Source of the DNA: Staphylococcus croceilyticus
GTDB taxonomy: Bacteria > Bacillota > Bacilli > Staphylococcales > Staphylococcaceae
NCBI RefSeq assembly: GCF_002902575.1
Contig: NZ_PPRD01000014.1
Span: forward strand, 62,001 to 126,000
Direction of reading: 5' to 3'
DNA: 64,000 bases
The notes below the pieces were generated by a model. That model made no database searches and was not told the DNA's origin. It saw only the letters and a program-made list of their open reading frames with translations. Numbering within the stretch: position 1 is the first letter of the stretch; each line of letters opens with the position of its first letter. A program made the translations under genes and the position numbers. Shown piece after piece: positions 1-9,914 of this stretch.

Positions 1-1
1 A

Positions 2-580
2 GCAATTATGGGTAGCGTATTAAAACTTAAAAAAGAGGGTATAGCATGTAAACCTGAAATCATGATTCCATTAGTATCAACTGTGGAAGAGTTTACAACG
101 CTTAAAGAGAAACTGGTTAAAACAATTGAGAAATTGGGAGAAGAGAAAGATGATAAAGTCGATTACTTAATAGGTACGATGATTGAAACACCACGTGCAT
201 GCTTAGTGGCAGATGAGTTAGCTCAACATTGTGATTTCTTCAGTTTCGGTACGAACGATTTAACACAATTGACATATGGTTTCTCTAGAGATGATGCAGG
301 TAAATTCATAAATGTGTATACTGAAAGTAATATATTGAAGCTTGACCCATTCCAAACATTGGATAAAGACGGTGTTGGCAAATTAATCGAAATTGCAGTC
401 GAACAGGCGAAAAAAGTAAATTCTAATATTAAAATTGGCGTATGTGGTGAATTAGGTGGCGATGCGAAGTCAATTCGTCGCTTCAATCAATTAGCTATCG
501 ATTATGTGTCATGTTCACCATTCCGTGTGCCAGGTGCAATTTTAGCGACAGCGCAGAGTCAAGTGGAGGAAAGCGAGTAA
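2..580 (+). CDS. ppdK: pyruvate, phosphate dikinase, C-terminal part (partial)
   Basis: The reading frame is open from the window edge, so the gene starts upstream; about 192 C-terminal residues are visible. PPDK interconverts pyruvate + ATP + Pi and phosphoenolpyruvate + AMP + PPi in the cytosol. The fragment holds the PEP/pyruvate-binding barrel: TMIETPRA near residue 60, FGTNDLTQ near 82 and VCGELGGD near 147, whose cysteine matches the catalytic Cys of the family. The stop is 4 nt before the GTG of its regulatory protein, so the two are co-transcribed. Family assignment is firm. Confidence 0.95.
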   Translation, partial: AIMGSVLKLKKEGIACKPEIMIPLVSTVEEFTTLKEKLVKTIEKLGEEKDDKVDYLIGTMIETPRACLVADELAQHCDFFSFGTNDLTQLTYGFSRDDAGKFINVYTESNILKLDPFQTLDKDGVGKLIEIAVEQAKKVNSNIKIGVCGELGGDAKSIRRFNQLAIDYVSCSPFRVPGAILATAQSQVEESE

Positions 581-584
581 TAAC

Positions 585-1415
585 GTGAACGAAACGCAAT
601 CTAATGAACAAGTTTTAAAGTTATTTATAGTATCTGATTCTATTGGCGAAACAGCACAACGTATGATTCATGCGACTTTAACGCAATTTCCAGATTTAAC
701 AAATGTTGAAATCAAGAAATTTCCATACATTAAAGATGAAGAAGAATTTTTAAATATTTTAAATTTAGCGCGAGAACAACATGCGATTGTTGCGACGACA
801 CTTGTGAGTGAATCGTTTAATGCATTAGGTCATGAATTTGCGCGTGAACATGAGATTCCTTACGTCGACTATATGTCTGATTTAATTAGTATTATTGAAA
901 AGGTGACAAAACATGAACCGTTAATGGAAAGTGGCGCCTTACGTAAACTAAATGAAGAATACTTCAAACGCATCGAAGCAATTGAGTATTCAGTTAAATA
1001 TGACGATGGTAAACACTTTACTGATATAGGTGAAGCGGATGCGCTAATTGTTGGTGTGTCTCGCACATCTAAAACACCATTAAGTATGTATTTAGCGAAC
1101 AAAGGCTACAAAATTGCGAATATCCCATTAGTTCCAGAAATTAACATTCCAGATAATGTTTATAAACAAAAAGGACTAAAAGTGTTTGGATTAACAGCAA
1201 GCCCACAGTACATTGCGAACATTCGTAAAAATCGTGCGGAAACATTAGGGTTATCAAGTGAATCACGATATAACAATCTTGATCGTATTAAGAAAGAACT
1301 TGCGTATGCAGAGGAAGTATTTAAGAAATTAAATGCGACCGTGATTAATACAGAATATAAATCTATTGAGGAATCTGCTTTTTATATTGAAAAGTTCTTA
1401 CACTCTAAATTATAA
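585..1415 (+). CDS. yqfL: PPDK regulatory protein (bifunctional kinase/pyrophosphorylase, DUF299 family)
   Basis: 276 residues, the usual length for this family. It phosphorylates (ADP-dependent) and dephosphorylates (Pi-dependent) the threonine next to the catalytic histidine of PPDK, switching that enzyme off and on. The family P-loop GVSRTSKT is at residues 157-164, and the N-terminal VSDSIGETA motif is at 17-25. The start is GTG at 585, with GGAGGA about 14 nt upstream inside the end of ppdK; the long spacing suggests coupling to ppdK translation. It is followed by an intrinsic terminator, giving a two-gene operon. Confidence 0.93.
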   Translation: MNETQSNEQVLKLFIVSDSIGETAQRMIHATLTQFPDLTNVEIKKFPYIKDEEEFLNILNLAREQHAIVATTLVSESFNALGHEFAREHEIPYVDYMSDLISIIEKVTKHEPLMESGALRKLNEEYFKRIEAIEYSVKYDDGKHFTDIGEADALIVGVSRTSKTPLSMYLANKGYKIANIPLVPEINIPDNVYKQKGLKVFGLTASPQYIANIRKNRAETLGLSSESRYNNLDRIKKELAYAEEVFKKLNATVINTEYKSIEESAFYIEKFLHSKL

Positions 1416-1457
1416 AGTAGAAAATAGATGAAGAAAGTGAAGGTGTTCAGTTGTCAT

Positions 1458-1482
1458 TTAGGCAATTGGATGCCTAATTTTT
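1458..1482 (+). terminator. intrinsic terminator of the ppdK-yqfL operon
   Basis: TTAGGCA and TGCCTAA form a perfect 7-bp stem around a 6-nt loop, followed at once by five T. It lies 42 nt after the yqfL stop. Confidence 0.8.
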
Positions 1483-1697
1483 CAAAAGGGGGATTGAAAG
1501 CAAATATATTAAATCAAGAATATATTAGATTGAAATTTTATTTAAGTTTATTAGATTTACAATTTACCATATTTGTTTTACCATAGTAGTGAAAGGCTTA
1601 ACAAACAATTCTTACATTTAAATGTTACTTAAACATAGGGAGAGTAAGTAATATTTATTAAATTGTTAATTAAATAAATTTGAAGAGGTGTACAACC

Positions 1698-3188
1698 ATG
1701 ACAGAATCAAAAAGTGTGATTTTAATTGGTGCTGGTGTTCTAAGTACTACATTTGGTTCAATGTTAAACGAGCTTGAGCCTAATTGGAACATCAAGCTTT
1801 ATGAACGTATGGATCGCCCAGGTCTTGAAAGTTCTAACGAACGCCATAATGCGGGTACTGGTCACGCTGCATTATGTGAATTGAACTATACTGTACAACA
1901 ACCAGATGGATCAATTGATATCGAAAAAGCGAAAGAAATCAACGAAGAATTCGAGATTTCTAAACAATTCTGGGGTCACTTAGTAAAAGCAGGTCATATT
2001 GAGAACCCAAGAGAATTTATTAATCCTCTACCTCATATTAGTTTTGTTAGAGGCGTTAATAATAAAAAATTCTTGAAAAAACGTTACGAAGCGATGAAAG
2101 AAGCGCCAATGTTCGATAACATTGAATATACTGAAGACATCGAAGTAATGAGAAAATGGATTCCATTAATGATGAAAGGCCGCGTTGATGATGGCAAAAT
2201 GGCTGCTAGTAAAATCGACGAAGGTACTGACGTTAACTTCGGTGAATTAACTCGTAAAATGGCGAAACACTTAGAAGAAGACGATAATGTCGAAGTTAAA
2301 TACAGTTATCAAGTGTTAGACTTTGAACGCTTATCTAATGGTAAATGGTCAGTTAAAATTAAAGACCGTAAAACTGGTAACGTATTTGAAGAAGAAACTG
2401 ATTATGTATTTATCGGTGCTGGCGGTGCCGCAATTCCTTTATTACAAAAAACAGGCATCCCTGAAAGTAAACATTTAGGTGGTTTCCCAATTACAGGACA
2501 ATTCTTAGCTTGTACTAACCCACAAGTAATTGAACAACATGATACAAAAGTATATGGTAAAGAGCCACCAGGCACACCACCAATGACTGTGCCTCACTTA
2601 GATGCACGTTATATTGAAGGTGAAAGAACTTTATTATTCGGACCATTCGCAAATGTAGGTCCTAAATTCCTTAAAAATGGTTCAAACTTAGATTTATTCA
2701 AATCTGTTAAACCTTACAATATTACGACTATGTTAGCTGCAGCTGTTAAAAACTTACCATTACTTAAATATTCATTCGACCAAATCATTATGACTAAAGA
2801 AGGTTGTATGAACCACTTACGTACGTTCTACCCTGAAGCTCGTGATGAAGATTGGGAATTATACACTGCAGGTAAACGTGTTCAAGTTATTAAAGATACT
2901 GAAAAAGAAGGTAAAGGATTTATCCAATTCGGTACAGAAGTGGTTAATTCTGAAGACCATTCTGTAATTGCTTTACTTGGTGAATCACCAGGGGCTTCTA
3001 CATCAGTATCAGTAGCGTTAGAAGTGCTTGAAAAGAACTTCCCAGAGCAAATTGGCGGATGGAACGCTAAAATTAAAGAAATGATTCCTTCATATGGTGA
3101 ATCATTAATTACTGACGTTGAGTTAATGAGAAAAATACGTCGTCAAACTTCTAAAGACCTTCAATTAGGTTTTTATGACGAGAAATAA
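1698..3188 (+). CDS. mqo: malate:quinone oxidoreductase (FAD-dependent)
   Basis: 496 residues. It oxidises malate to oxaloacetate at the membrane and passes electrons to menaquinone, a TCA-cycle step independent of NAD. The N-terminal dinucleotide fold reads LIGAGVLSTTFG (residues 9-20), followed by the family signature ERHNAGTGHAALCELNYT near 47-64; a second FAD-contact stretch lies near the C-terminus (LLGESPGAST). The ATG at 1698 is chosen because AGAGGTG lies 7 nt upstream; an in-frame TTG 18 nt earlier has no ribosome site. It is monocistronic, with its own terminator. About 280 nt of AT-rich DNA precede it. Confidence 0.95.
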   Translation: MTESKSVILIGAGVLSTTFGSMLNELEPNWNIKLYERMDRPGLESSNERHNAGTGHAALCELNYTVQQPDGSIDIEKAKEINEEFEISKQFWGHLVKAGHIENPREFINPLPHISFVRGVNNKKFLKKRYEAMKEAPMFDNIEYTEDIEVMRKWIPLMMKGRVDDGKMAASKIDEGTDVNFGELTRKMAKHLEEDDNVEVKYSYQVLDFERLSNGKWSVKIKDRKTGNVFEEETDYVFIGAGGAAIPLLQKTGIPESKHLGGFPITGQFLACTNPQVIEQHDTKVYGKEPPGTPPMTVPHLDARYIEGERTLLFGPFANVGPKFLKNGSNLDLFKSVKPYNITTMLAAAVKNLPLLKYSFDQIIMTKEGCMNHLRTFYPEARDEDWELYTAGKRVQVIKDTEKEGKGFIQFGTEVVNSEDHSVIALLGESPGASTSVSVALEVLEKNFPEQIGGWNAKIKEMIPSYGESLITDVELMRKIRRQTSKDLQLGFYDEK

Positions 3189-3201
3189 TATCATAATAAC
3201 G

Positions 3202-4762
<1,561 letters not shown>

Positions 4763-4798
4763 TTTTAGAATTTTATTAGATGTTGTGAAATAAAAACT

Positions 4799-4861
4799 AA
4801 GCTTTTAATTACTTTTAGGAGATGGATGTTCTCTTAAATATGAGTGATTAAAAGCTTTTTT
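4799..4861 (+). terminator. intrinsic terminator of bglA
   Basis: A 15-bp stem (4799-4813 with 4843-4857, one wobble) encloses a 29-nt loop and ends in T6. Confidence 0.85.
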
Positions 4862-4939
4862 AATAGTAAGCGTATGAGTTTATGAAGGGTGAATGGGAAG
4901 GTAAGATAGCAATATATAATCTGGAAAAGGAGTTTCCTT

Positions 4940-5791
4940 ATGCAAAAAGATATATTTAGTAACCAATTTTGGGAAGAAGCTTGGGAAAATGATGAGAACA
5001 CTCAAGATAAAAGAATGAAGCGTGCAGGTTTAGGTGATCCATCTGCACCTGGATTTGAAAAGTGGGCAAAAAACTTTAATAAAAATTCATTTACTGAAGA
5101 AAGCCAGAAACGTACAAAACGTATTATGGATTGGGTCGAAAAACAAACCGGTTCATTTAGCAATTTAAGTATATTAGACGTGGGTGCCGCCTCAGGTGTG
5201 TTTAGTGTTCCATTTGCTAAAGAAGGCGCAAAAGTTACAAGCTTAGAGCCATCTCCAATATTACATGACATGTTACAAGAAAATGCTCATCACTATGGTG
5301 TAACGCTAGATACCATTAATCAATCGTTTGAAGATGTACGAATTGAAGAATTAAGTTATCATGATTTAGTATTTGCGTCTATGTGTCCGGCAGTTACGAC
5401 GTGGGAAGCGGTTAATAAGGCAATCGATATTGCACAGAAATATGTATATGTCAGTTTAATTGCTGGGCCTAAGGAAAACTCAATTGTTGATGAGATTATA
5501 GCATTTTTAAGAGTAGAAAGTCAGGAAATGACAGCGGATATGTATTATTTACTTCAATTACTGTATTTCAATGACTACACGTATGAGACATTAATCGAGC
5601 GTCATACTCAACACAACGATAAAACGCTTGATGATGTTATGCAGCAATTACCGCAATGGTTAAAAGAGGTTGAGATTGAGCTAGATGAACAACAACTTGC
5701 GAGTGTGGAACAATATGTACAAGATAAATATGGCGATAATGTACCTGTCGTAACTGGCGGTAAATTTGGTAAAATATTGATTCATATTTAG
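4940..5791 (+). CDS. class I SAM-dependent methyltransferase, substrate unknown
   Basis: 283 residues. A Rossmann-type methyltransferase core spans about residues 70-170. Motif I is ILDVGAASGVFS near 80-91 and the motif II acidic end is TSLEPS near 102-107. The substrate cannot be named: the substrate-specific C-terminal half has no motif I recognise. AAGGAG precedes the ATG. It is 13 nt upstream of a YciI-like gene, and the pair ends in a shared terminator, so they form a two-gene operon. Confidence 0.75.
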   Translation: MQKDIFSNQFWEEAWENDENTQDKRMKRAGLGDPSAPGFEKWAKNFNKNSFTEESQKRTKRIMDWVEKQTGSFSNLSILDVGAASGVFSVPFAKEGAKVTSLEPSPILHDMLQENAHHYGVTLDTINQSFEDVRIEELSYHDLVFASMCPAVTTWEAVNKAIDIAQKYVYVSLIAGPKENSIVDEIIAFLRVESQEMTADMYYLLQLLYFNDYTYETLIERHTQHNDKTLDDVMQQLPQWLKEVEIELDEQQLASVEQYVQDKYGDNVPVVTGGKFGKILIHI

Positions 5792-5804
5792 AGAGAGGGG
5801 CATT

Positions 5805-6122
5805 ATGAAACACTATATCGTAAAATTTGAACACACTGATTTAAAAAGATGGAAGAAGTACGTTATTCCACATGTCTTATATTTAAAGAAGTTGATTAAA
5901 CAAGGGCATCTAATTGTTTCTGGTCCAACTGTTGATGAGCGTAAAGATGTGAAAGAAGCATATTTAATATTTAAAGTTAAAAATCAAGATATGTTAATGA
6001 CGTTACTTGAGAAAGATCCTTTTTGGTATAAGGGCTTAGTTTCTCGTTATACAATTGAAGAGTGGAAACCACTATTCGGTAATTTAGAGCAACTTGTGAA
6101 TGAAGAATTTGAAAATATTTAA
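5805..6122 (+). CDS. YciI-like (YCII-related) small protein
   Basis: 105 residues. The YCII fold is recognisable from HVLYLKKLIKQGHLIVSGP (about residues 23-41), DPFWYKGLVSRYTIEEW (68-84) and the histidine/aspartate pattern of the ferredoxin-like family. Family members are small dimeric enzymes or accessory proteins; no reaction can be assigned here. GAGAGAGG sits just before the ATG. It is co-transcribed with the upstream methyltransferase. Confidence 0.7.
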   Translation: MKHYIVKFEHTDLKRWKKYVIPHVLYLKKLIKQGHLIVSGPTVDERKDVKEAYLIFKVKNQDMLMTLLEKDPFWYKGLVSRYTIEEWKPLFGNLEQLVNEEFENI

Positions 6123-6131
6123 AACGTATAA

Positions 6132-6174
6132 GTACTGTTCTGACAAGGTTTGTTGGAGCGGTATTTATTTTTTT
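6132..6174 (+). terminator. intrinsic terminator of the methyltransferase-YciI operon
   Basis: A 13-bp stem rich in G-U pairs (6132-6144 with 6152-6164), a 7-nt loop and a T-rich tail (TTATTTTTTT). Confidence 0.7.
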
Positions 6175-6186
6175 AGAAATTTATTC

Positions 6187-6238
6187 CGATATATCGCCTT
6201 ACATTTAACGATATATCGTTTATTATACCGATATATCG
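6187..6238 (+). promoter_or_regulatory. promoter with three CGATATATCG operators before padR
   Basis: The perfect 10-bp palindrome CGATATATCG occurs three times, at 6187-6196, 6209-6218 and 6229-6238, at two-turn spacing (22 and 20 bp). The middle copy lies in the 16-bp spacer between a likely -35 TTACAT (6199-6204) and -10 TATTAT (6221-6226). This is what autorepression by a dimeric regulator would look like. That the PadR protein binds it is inferred from position. Confidence 0.7.
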
Positions 6239-6277
6239 AAAAGTAATTGAATAATAATTAAAGAAAAGGTGATTAAT

Positions 6278-6847
6278 ATGATGTTTAGAAGACATATGCA
6301 AGATATGAGACAAGGTATGCAAAGATTTGAACAATTTGATGGAGGTAAAGGACCTAGAGGTTTTGAAGGCTTTGGTGGCCGAGGTGGACGTGATAGATTC
6401 TTCAAAAAAGGAAATTTACAATTTGTTATTTTAAAAATGTTAGAAGAAGAATCACGCCATGGTTATCAAATTATTAAAGATTTAGAAGAACGTTTTAAAG
6501 GATTTTATTCACCAAGTCCAGGTTCAGTTTATCCTATTTTACGAATGTTAGAAGACAGAGAATTCGTATCAATTTCAAAAGAAGGTAATAAAAAAATCTA
6601 TACTATTACAGATGAAGGTAAACAATTTTTAGAAGAAAATATTGATCAAGATGAATTTACACAACGCTTAGAAAAATTCAAAAATGTAGATTTTGAACAA
6701 ATGAAAGCATCTCGTGAACAATTACAAGAAGTCTTCCATGGTTTTATGAAAGCTAGCCAAAGTGCAATGCAAGATGAAAAAAAGAAAAAAGAATTAGATG
6801 CATTAATTGAAGAAACTAAAGAAAAATTAGAAAAAATCTATAAATAA
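6278..6847 (+). CDS. PadR family transcriptional regulator
   Basis: 189 residues. The PadR winged helix spans about 45-120: NLQFVILKMLEEESRHGYQI, then YSPSPGSVYPILRMLED and the wing KKIYTITDEGK. The C-terminus (about 125-189) is a Lys/Glu-rich helical region, probably the dimerisation coil. The first 40 residues are unusual: Met/Arg/Gly-rich with GG, RG and GR steps, DNA-binding-tail-like. The start is ATG 6278 (or 6281); the GTG at 6269 overlaps the AAAAGGTGA ribosome site. It stands alone behind three palindromes, suggesting autoregulation; targets elsewhere are unknown. Confidence 0.85.
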   Translation: MMFRRHMQDMRQGMQRFEQFDGGKGPRGFEGFGGRGGRDRFFKKGNLQFVILKMLEEESRHGYQIIKDLEERFKGFYSPSPGSVYPILRMLEDREFVSISKEGNKKIYTITDEGKQFLEENIDQDEFTQRLEKFKNVDFEQMKASREQLQEVFHGFMKASQSAMQDEKKKKELDALIEETKEKLEKIYK

Positions 6848-6880
6848 TTCTTCTGGGGGCATATGGAAGTAGATATTAAA

Positions 6881-6920
6881 AATGCCGACTGGTCCAATTG
6901 AACCAGTCGGCATTTCATTT
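6881..6920 (+). terminator. strong hairpin terminator after padR
   Basis: A 13-bp perfect GC-rich stem (AATGCCGACTGGT, 6881-6893, with 6902-6914) and an 8-nt loop, followed by TCATTT. The T tract is weak but the stem is strong. Confidence 0.75.
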
Positions 6921-7074
6921 ACTTTCGAGCGAAGTAATGAACTTCGCCGGAATGATAATCGGGCTACAGTGAGCAGGTTTTTTCGGCAGAAATACTCAAA
7001 GCTCGACAAAACTTGAAGAACAGTTTTGCTCACTTTTCGGTTCTGCTCAAAACCTAAGCGCTCACTTACGCGCC
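6921..7074. other. structured, comparatively GC-rich intergenic segment
   Basis: No reading frame is convincing, but the segment is full of inverted repeats: GCGAAGT/ACTTCGC (6929-6935, 6941-6947), AGTGAGCA/TGCTCACT (6968-6975, 7027-7034) around CAAAACT/AGTTTTG (7007-7013, 7022-7028), and CTAAGCGC/GCGCCTTAG (7054-7061, 7070-7078). The last overlaps the fda stop and could be its terminator on the minus strand. The rest may be a small RNA or a dispersed intergenic repeat. Confidence 0.4.
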
Positions 7075-7965
7075 TTAGTTTTTATTTACTGATGCGTCGT
7101 AGATTGAGTCTACTGCTTCGCCTAATGCTTTGTCGAATTCTTCTTGTGATTGGCTAGCGCGTAAGTCACTTGCTAATGCACGTGAGAAGCTTGCGATTAA
7201 TTCGTCGTTATCTTTTAATAATTTGTTAGCTTCGTCTCTGCTGTAACCGCCTGATAATACAACTACACGTACAACATTTGGATGATCTGCTAATTCTTTG
7301 TATAAGTTAGCATTAGTTGGGATAGTTAATTTTAACATTACTAATTGATCATCGTTTAAAGCATCTAAACCTTTTTTAAGTTCATCTTTTAATACTTCTT
7401 CAATTTTAGCTTTGTCTTTAGCATTAATGTTTACTTCAGGTTCGATGATTGGTACTAAACCTTTAGCAATGATTCTTTTAGCGATTTCAAATTGTTGTTC
7501 AACAACGTCTTTAATACCTTGTTCATTTAATTCTAAGATATTTGAACGCATTTTAGTACCGAAGATGTGACGTTCTACCGCACGGTCTAAAGTTTCATCT
7601 AAGTTGTCGATAGGTTTCATTAATTGAACACCGTTTTGTTGTTCAGCTAAACCTTTGTCGACTTTTAAGAAAGGAACAACGCCTTTATCAGCTAAGTAGT
7701 CGCCAGTATATTTGCCTTCAACTTCGCGATCCATTGTTTGTTCGAAAAGAATCGCACCTAAAATTTTGTCTGCAGAGAATGAAGGTGAAGTAACAACTCT
7801 AGTACGCATATCGTGTACAAGTTGGAACATTTCGTCATCGTTGCTGTATTGATCTTCATTGACACCATATTCTTTTAAAGCTTTAGGAGTACTACCGCCA
7901 CTTTGGTCTAATGCTGCGATAAATCCTTTTCCTTTAGATACTTTTTCTAATTGTTCTTTATTCAT
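7075..7965 (-). CDS. fda: fructose-bisphosphate aldolase, class I
   Basis: 296 residues, the length of the staphylococcal class I enzyme. It cleaves fructose-1,6-bisphosphate to dihydroxyacetone phosphate and glyceraldehyde-3-phosphate through a lysine Schiff base. [16 protein letters not shown] (15-30) is the N-terminal class I signature, [10 protein letters not shown] is at 171-180, the Schiff-base lysine is Lys212 in MLKLTIP, and [12 protein letters not shown] lies near 237. The ATG at 7965 matches the family start; a GTG 12 nt upstream abuts the ribosome site AAAGGAG and is rejected. It is monocistronic. Confidence 0.95.
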   Translation of the reverse strand: MNKEQLEKVSKGKGFIAALDQSGGSTPKALKEYGVNEDQYSNDDEMFQLVHDMRTRVVTSPSFSADKILGAILFEQTMDREVEGKYTGDYLADKGVVPFLKVDKGLAEQQNGVQLMKPIDNLDETLDRAVERHIFGTKMRSNILELNEQGIKDVVEQQFEIAKRIIAKGLVPIIEPEVNINAKDKAKIEEVLKDELKKGLDALNDDQLVMLKLTIPTNANLYKELADHPNVVRVVVLSGGYSRDEANKLLKDNDELIASFSRALASDLRASQSQEEFDKALGEAVDSIYDASVNKN

Positions 7966-8140
7966 TACTCTTTCCACTCCTTTAATTAACTTTCATATTT
8001 ATTATGATAAAAATCAATTACATTCTCAAGCTAAATAACTTATATTTATTGAAAATTCTTAATTAACAGTTTATAGTTCAATAAATTGTACTTATTTAAA
8101 GAATTGATTTTAAAAAAATAAACTATATGAAGGAGAAATG

Positions 8141-8299
8141 ATGAATTATCGTATTTTAGTTATTGGAAGTCCAGGATCAGGTAAGTCAACTTTATCATTG
8201 CGATTACATGAAAAATATCATGTCCCTCTATATCACATTGATGAAATCTAATGGCTGATTGATAATGCTCGTCATATTTATAAAGAATTAAATATCTGA
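8141..8299 (+). pseudogene. truncated P-loop kinase-like gene (FlaR/topology-modulation type)
   Basis: AGGAG at 8131 precedes ATG 8141, and the frame begins MNYRILVIGSPGSGKSTLS, a Walker A motif, then PLYHIDEI, the usual next motif of adenylate-kinase-like DNA-topology-modulation proteins. TAA at 8249 interrupts it; the same frame continues WLIDNARHIYKELN to a TGA at 8297. Intact members are around 170-200 residues, and nothing downstream to 8515 restores the rest. The likely cause is one nonsense change plus loss of the 3' end. Confidence 0.7.
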
Positions 8300-8515
8300 G
8301 GACACTATTAATATTGTTTGGATTTAAAAATATACAATCATTAGACAATTTATTTTATAAAATTTTATATGATTGAATATTCTTAATAAAAGTATGCTAT
8401 TCTAGATAAAAGTTGGGTTCTTTTATTTAGGATATTTTAAACCTTACAAATCGCTTACTATTCTAAATAATGAGAGCCTAATTATACATATAATTAATTT
8501 TCGGAGGCTAAGGGA

Positions 8516-9862
8516 ATGAAAAAGAACAAAATATTTGCTGTACTAACAACAAGTGCTTTGTTACTCGCCGCTTGTAGTAATGGAGATAATTCTTCTGATA
8601 GTGGACAAAAAGGGGACAACCAAAAGAACGAACAATCATCTAGTAATAGTCAAAGTGACAAGTTGAAAAAGAATAACGAGAAGAACGATAATTCTAACAA
8701 AGTCGAATATCCTAAAGATGGCGTTAAAGGTATTTATGTTACTAGTAATTCAACACAAGGTGAAAAATTAGATGAGCTAATTAAATTCATCAAAGATTCT
8801 AAGTTGAATACAATGGTTATCGACGTAAAAGATGACGAAGGTAACATTACGATGAAATTAAATACTGGTAATAAAAATGTAGACAAAAATACATTAGATA
8901 TTGTTGATGGTAAGAAATTGTTGGAAAAATTACATGATAACAATATTTATCCAATTGCACGTATCGTAACGTTTAAAGATACTAAATTGGCAAATGAACA
9001 TCCTGAATGGTCATTTAAAAATAGTGATGGCTCAGTATGGACAAATGGTAAAGGCGATAGCTTTATTAATCCATTTATGAAAGAAGTTTGGGATTACGAT
9101 ATCACAGTAGCTAAAGCGGCTGCTAAAGCTGGTTTCCAAGACATTCAATTTGACTATGTACGTTTCCCAGAAGGATTTGAAAATGAAGCAGACAGTTTAA
9201 CATACAACAAAGGGGACTATAAAAATAGTAAATTAAGTTCTGGAGATCAACGTGTTGATACGATTACTAAATTCTTAGAACATGCGAATAAAGAATTAAA
9301 ACCAATGGGTGTAAATGTTTCTGCTGACGTATTCGGTTACTCTGCATTAGTTAAAGATGCACCAGGTATTGGTCAAAGTTTCCCTAAAATCTCTAAAAAT
9401 GTAGATGCGATTTCATCAATGATTTATCCATCTCACTGGAGCAATGGCGATTTCGGTTTACAAGCACCTGACACTGAGCCATATAAAACAGTTAACCGTT
9501 ACATTCAAAAAGAAAATAACTTATTGGATACACTTGGTAAAGATAAACCTATTTCTCGTCCATGGATTCAAGATTTCACAGCTTCATACTTAGGTAGCGG
9601 TAATTATATCGATTATGATGCTAAACAAGTTTCAGAACAGGTACAAGCATTGAAAGATAATGGTGTGAATGAATTCTTATTATGGAACGCTGGTAATGAA
9701 TATACTCAAGGTGCAAACTACAATCCTAAAAAAGGTAATGCGAAAGAGCAAGATCCTGAAGGTGTAGAACAAGAATCAAAAGACAATAACAAAGATTCTG
9801 ATAGTGAAAATAGCCAAGGTAATGACAACAAAGACAAACAAAGCAATCAAGATAATCAATAA
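8516..9862 (+). CDS. lipoprotein with putative glycoside hydrolase (DUF4015) domain
   Basis: 448 residues. A signal peptide ends in the lipobox LLLAAC, so Cys20 would be diacylated and the protein held on the outer face of the membrane. A Ser/Asn/Lys-rich linker (21-70) precedes the domain GVKGIYVTSN...MVIDVKDDEG (73-400), with IQFDYVRFPEG near 218-228 and ISSMIYPSHW near 302; this is the DUF4015 TIM-barrel fold, predicted to act on polysaccharide. The last 50 residues are a low-complexity Asp/Asn/Lys tail. CGGAGGC precedes the ATG. The substrate is unknown; wall or matrix glycan is a guess. Confidence 0.8.
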   Translation: MKKNKIFAVLTTSALLLAACSNGDNSSDSGQKGDNQKNEQSSSNSQSDKLKKNNEKNDNSNKVEYPKDGVKGIYVTSNSTQGEKLDELIKFIKDSKLNTMVIDVKDDEGNITMKLNTGNKNVDKNTLDIVDGKKLLEKLHDNNIYPIARIVTFKDTKLANEHPEWSFKNSDGSVWTNGKGDSFINPFMKEVWDYDITVAKAAAKAGFQDIQFDYVRFPEGFENEADSLTYNKGDYKNSKLSSGDQRVDTITKFLEHANKELKPMGVNVSADVFGYSALVKDAPGIGQSFPKISKNVDAISSMIYPSHWSNGDFGLQAPDTEPYKTVNRYIQKENNLLDTLGKDKPISRPWIQDFTASYLGSGNYIDYDAKQVSEQVQALKDNGVNEFLLWNAGNEYTQGANYNPKKGNAKEQDPEGVEQESKDNNKDSDSENSQGNDNKDKQSNQDNQ

Positions 9863-9873
9863 TGACATAAGTT

Positions 9874-9911
9874 ACGCCTTTCAACTGATGTGGTTGAAAG
9901 GCGTACTTTTT
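9874..9911 (+). terminator. intrinsic terminator after the DUF4015 lipoprotein
   Basis: An 11-bp perfect stem ACGCCTTTCAA (9874-9884 with 9894-9904) and a 9-nt loop, then ACTTTTT. It sits between convergent genes. Confidence 0.85.
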
Positions 9912-9914
9912 ATA

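Noticed and set aside
1588..1610. cre-like TGAAAGGCTTAACA upstream of mqo
   Set aside because: It lacks the central CG of the CcpA consensus and has at least two mismatches there; not reported as a site.
5637..5834. 65-codon minus-strand frame over the methyltransferase/YciI junction
   Set aside because: Shadow of two well-supported plus-strand genes.
8160..8348. 62-codon minus-strand frame
   Set aside because: It lies antisense to the P-loop pseudogene, has no ribosome site and no recognisable motif.
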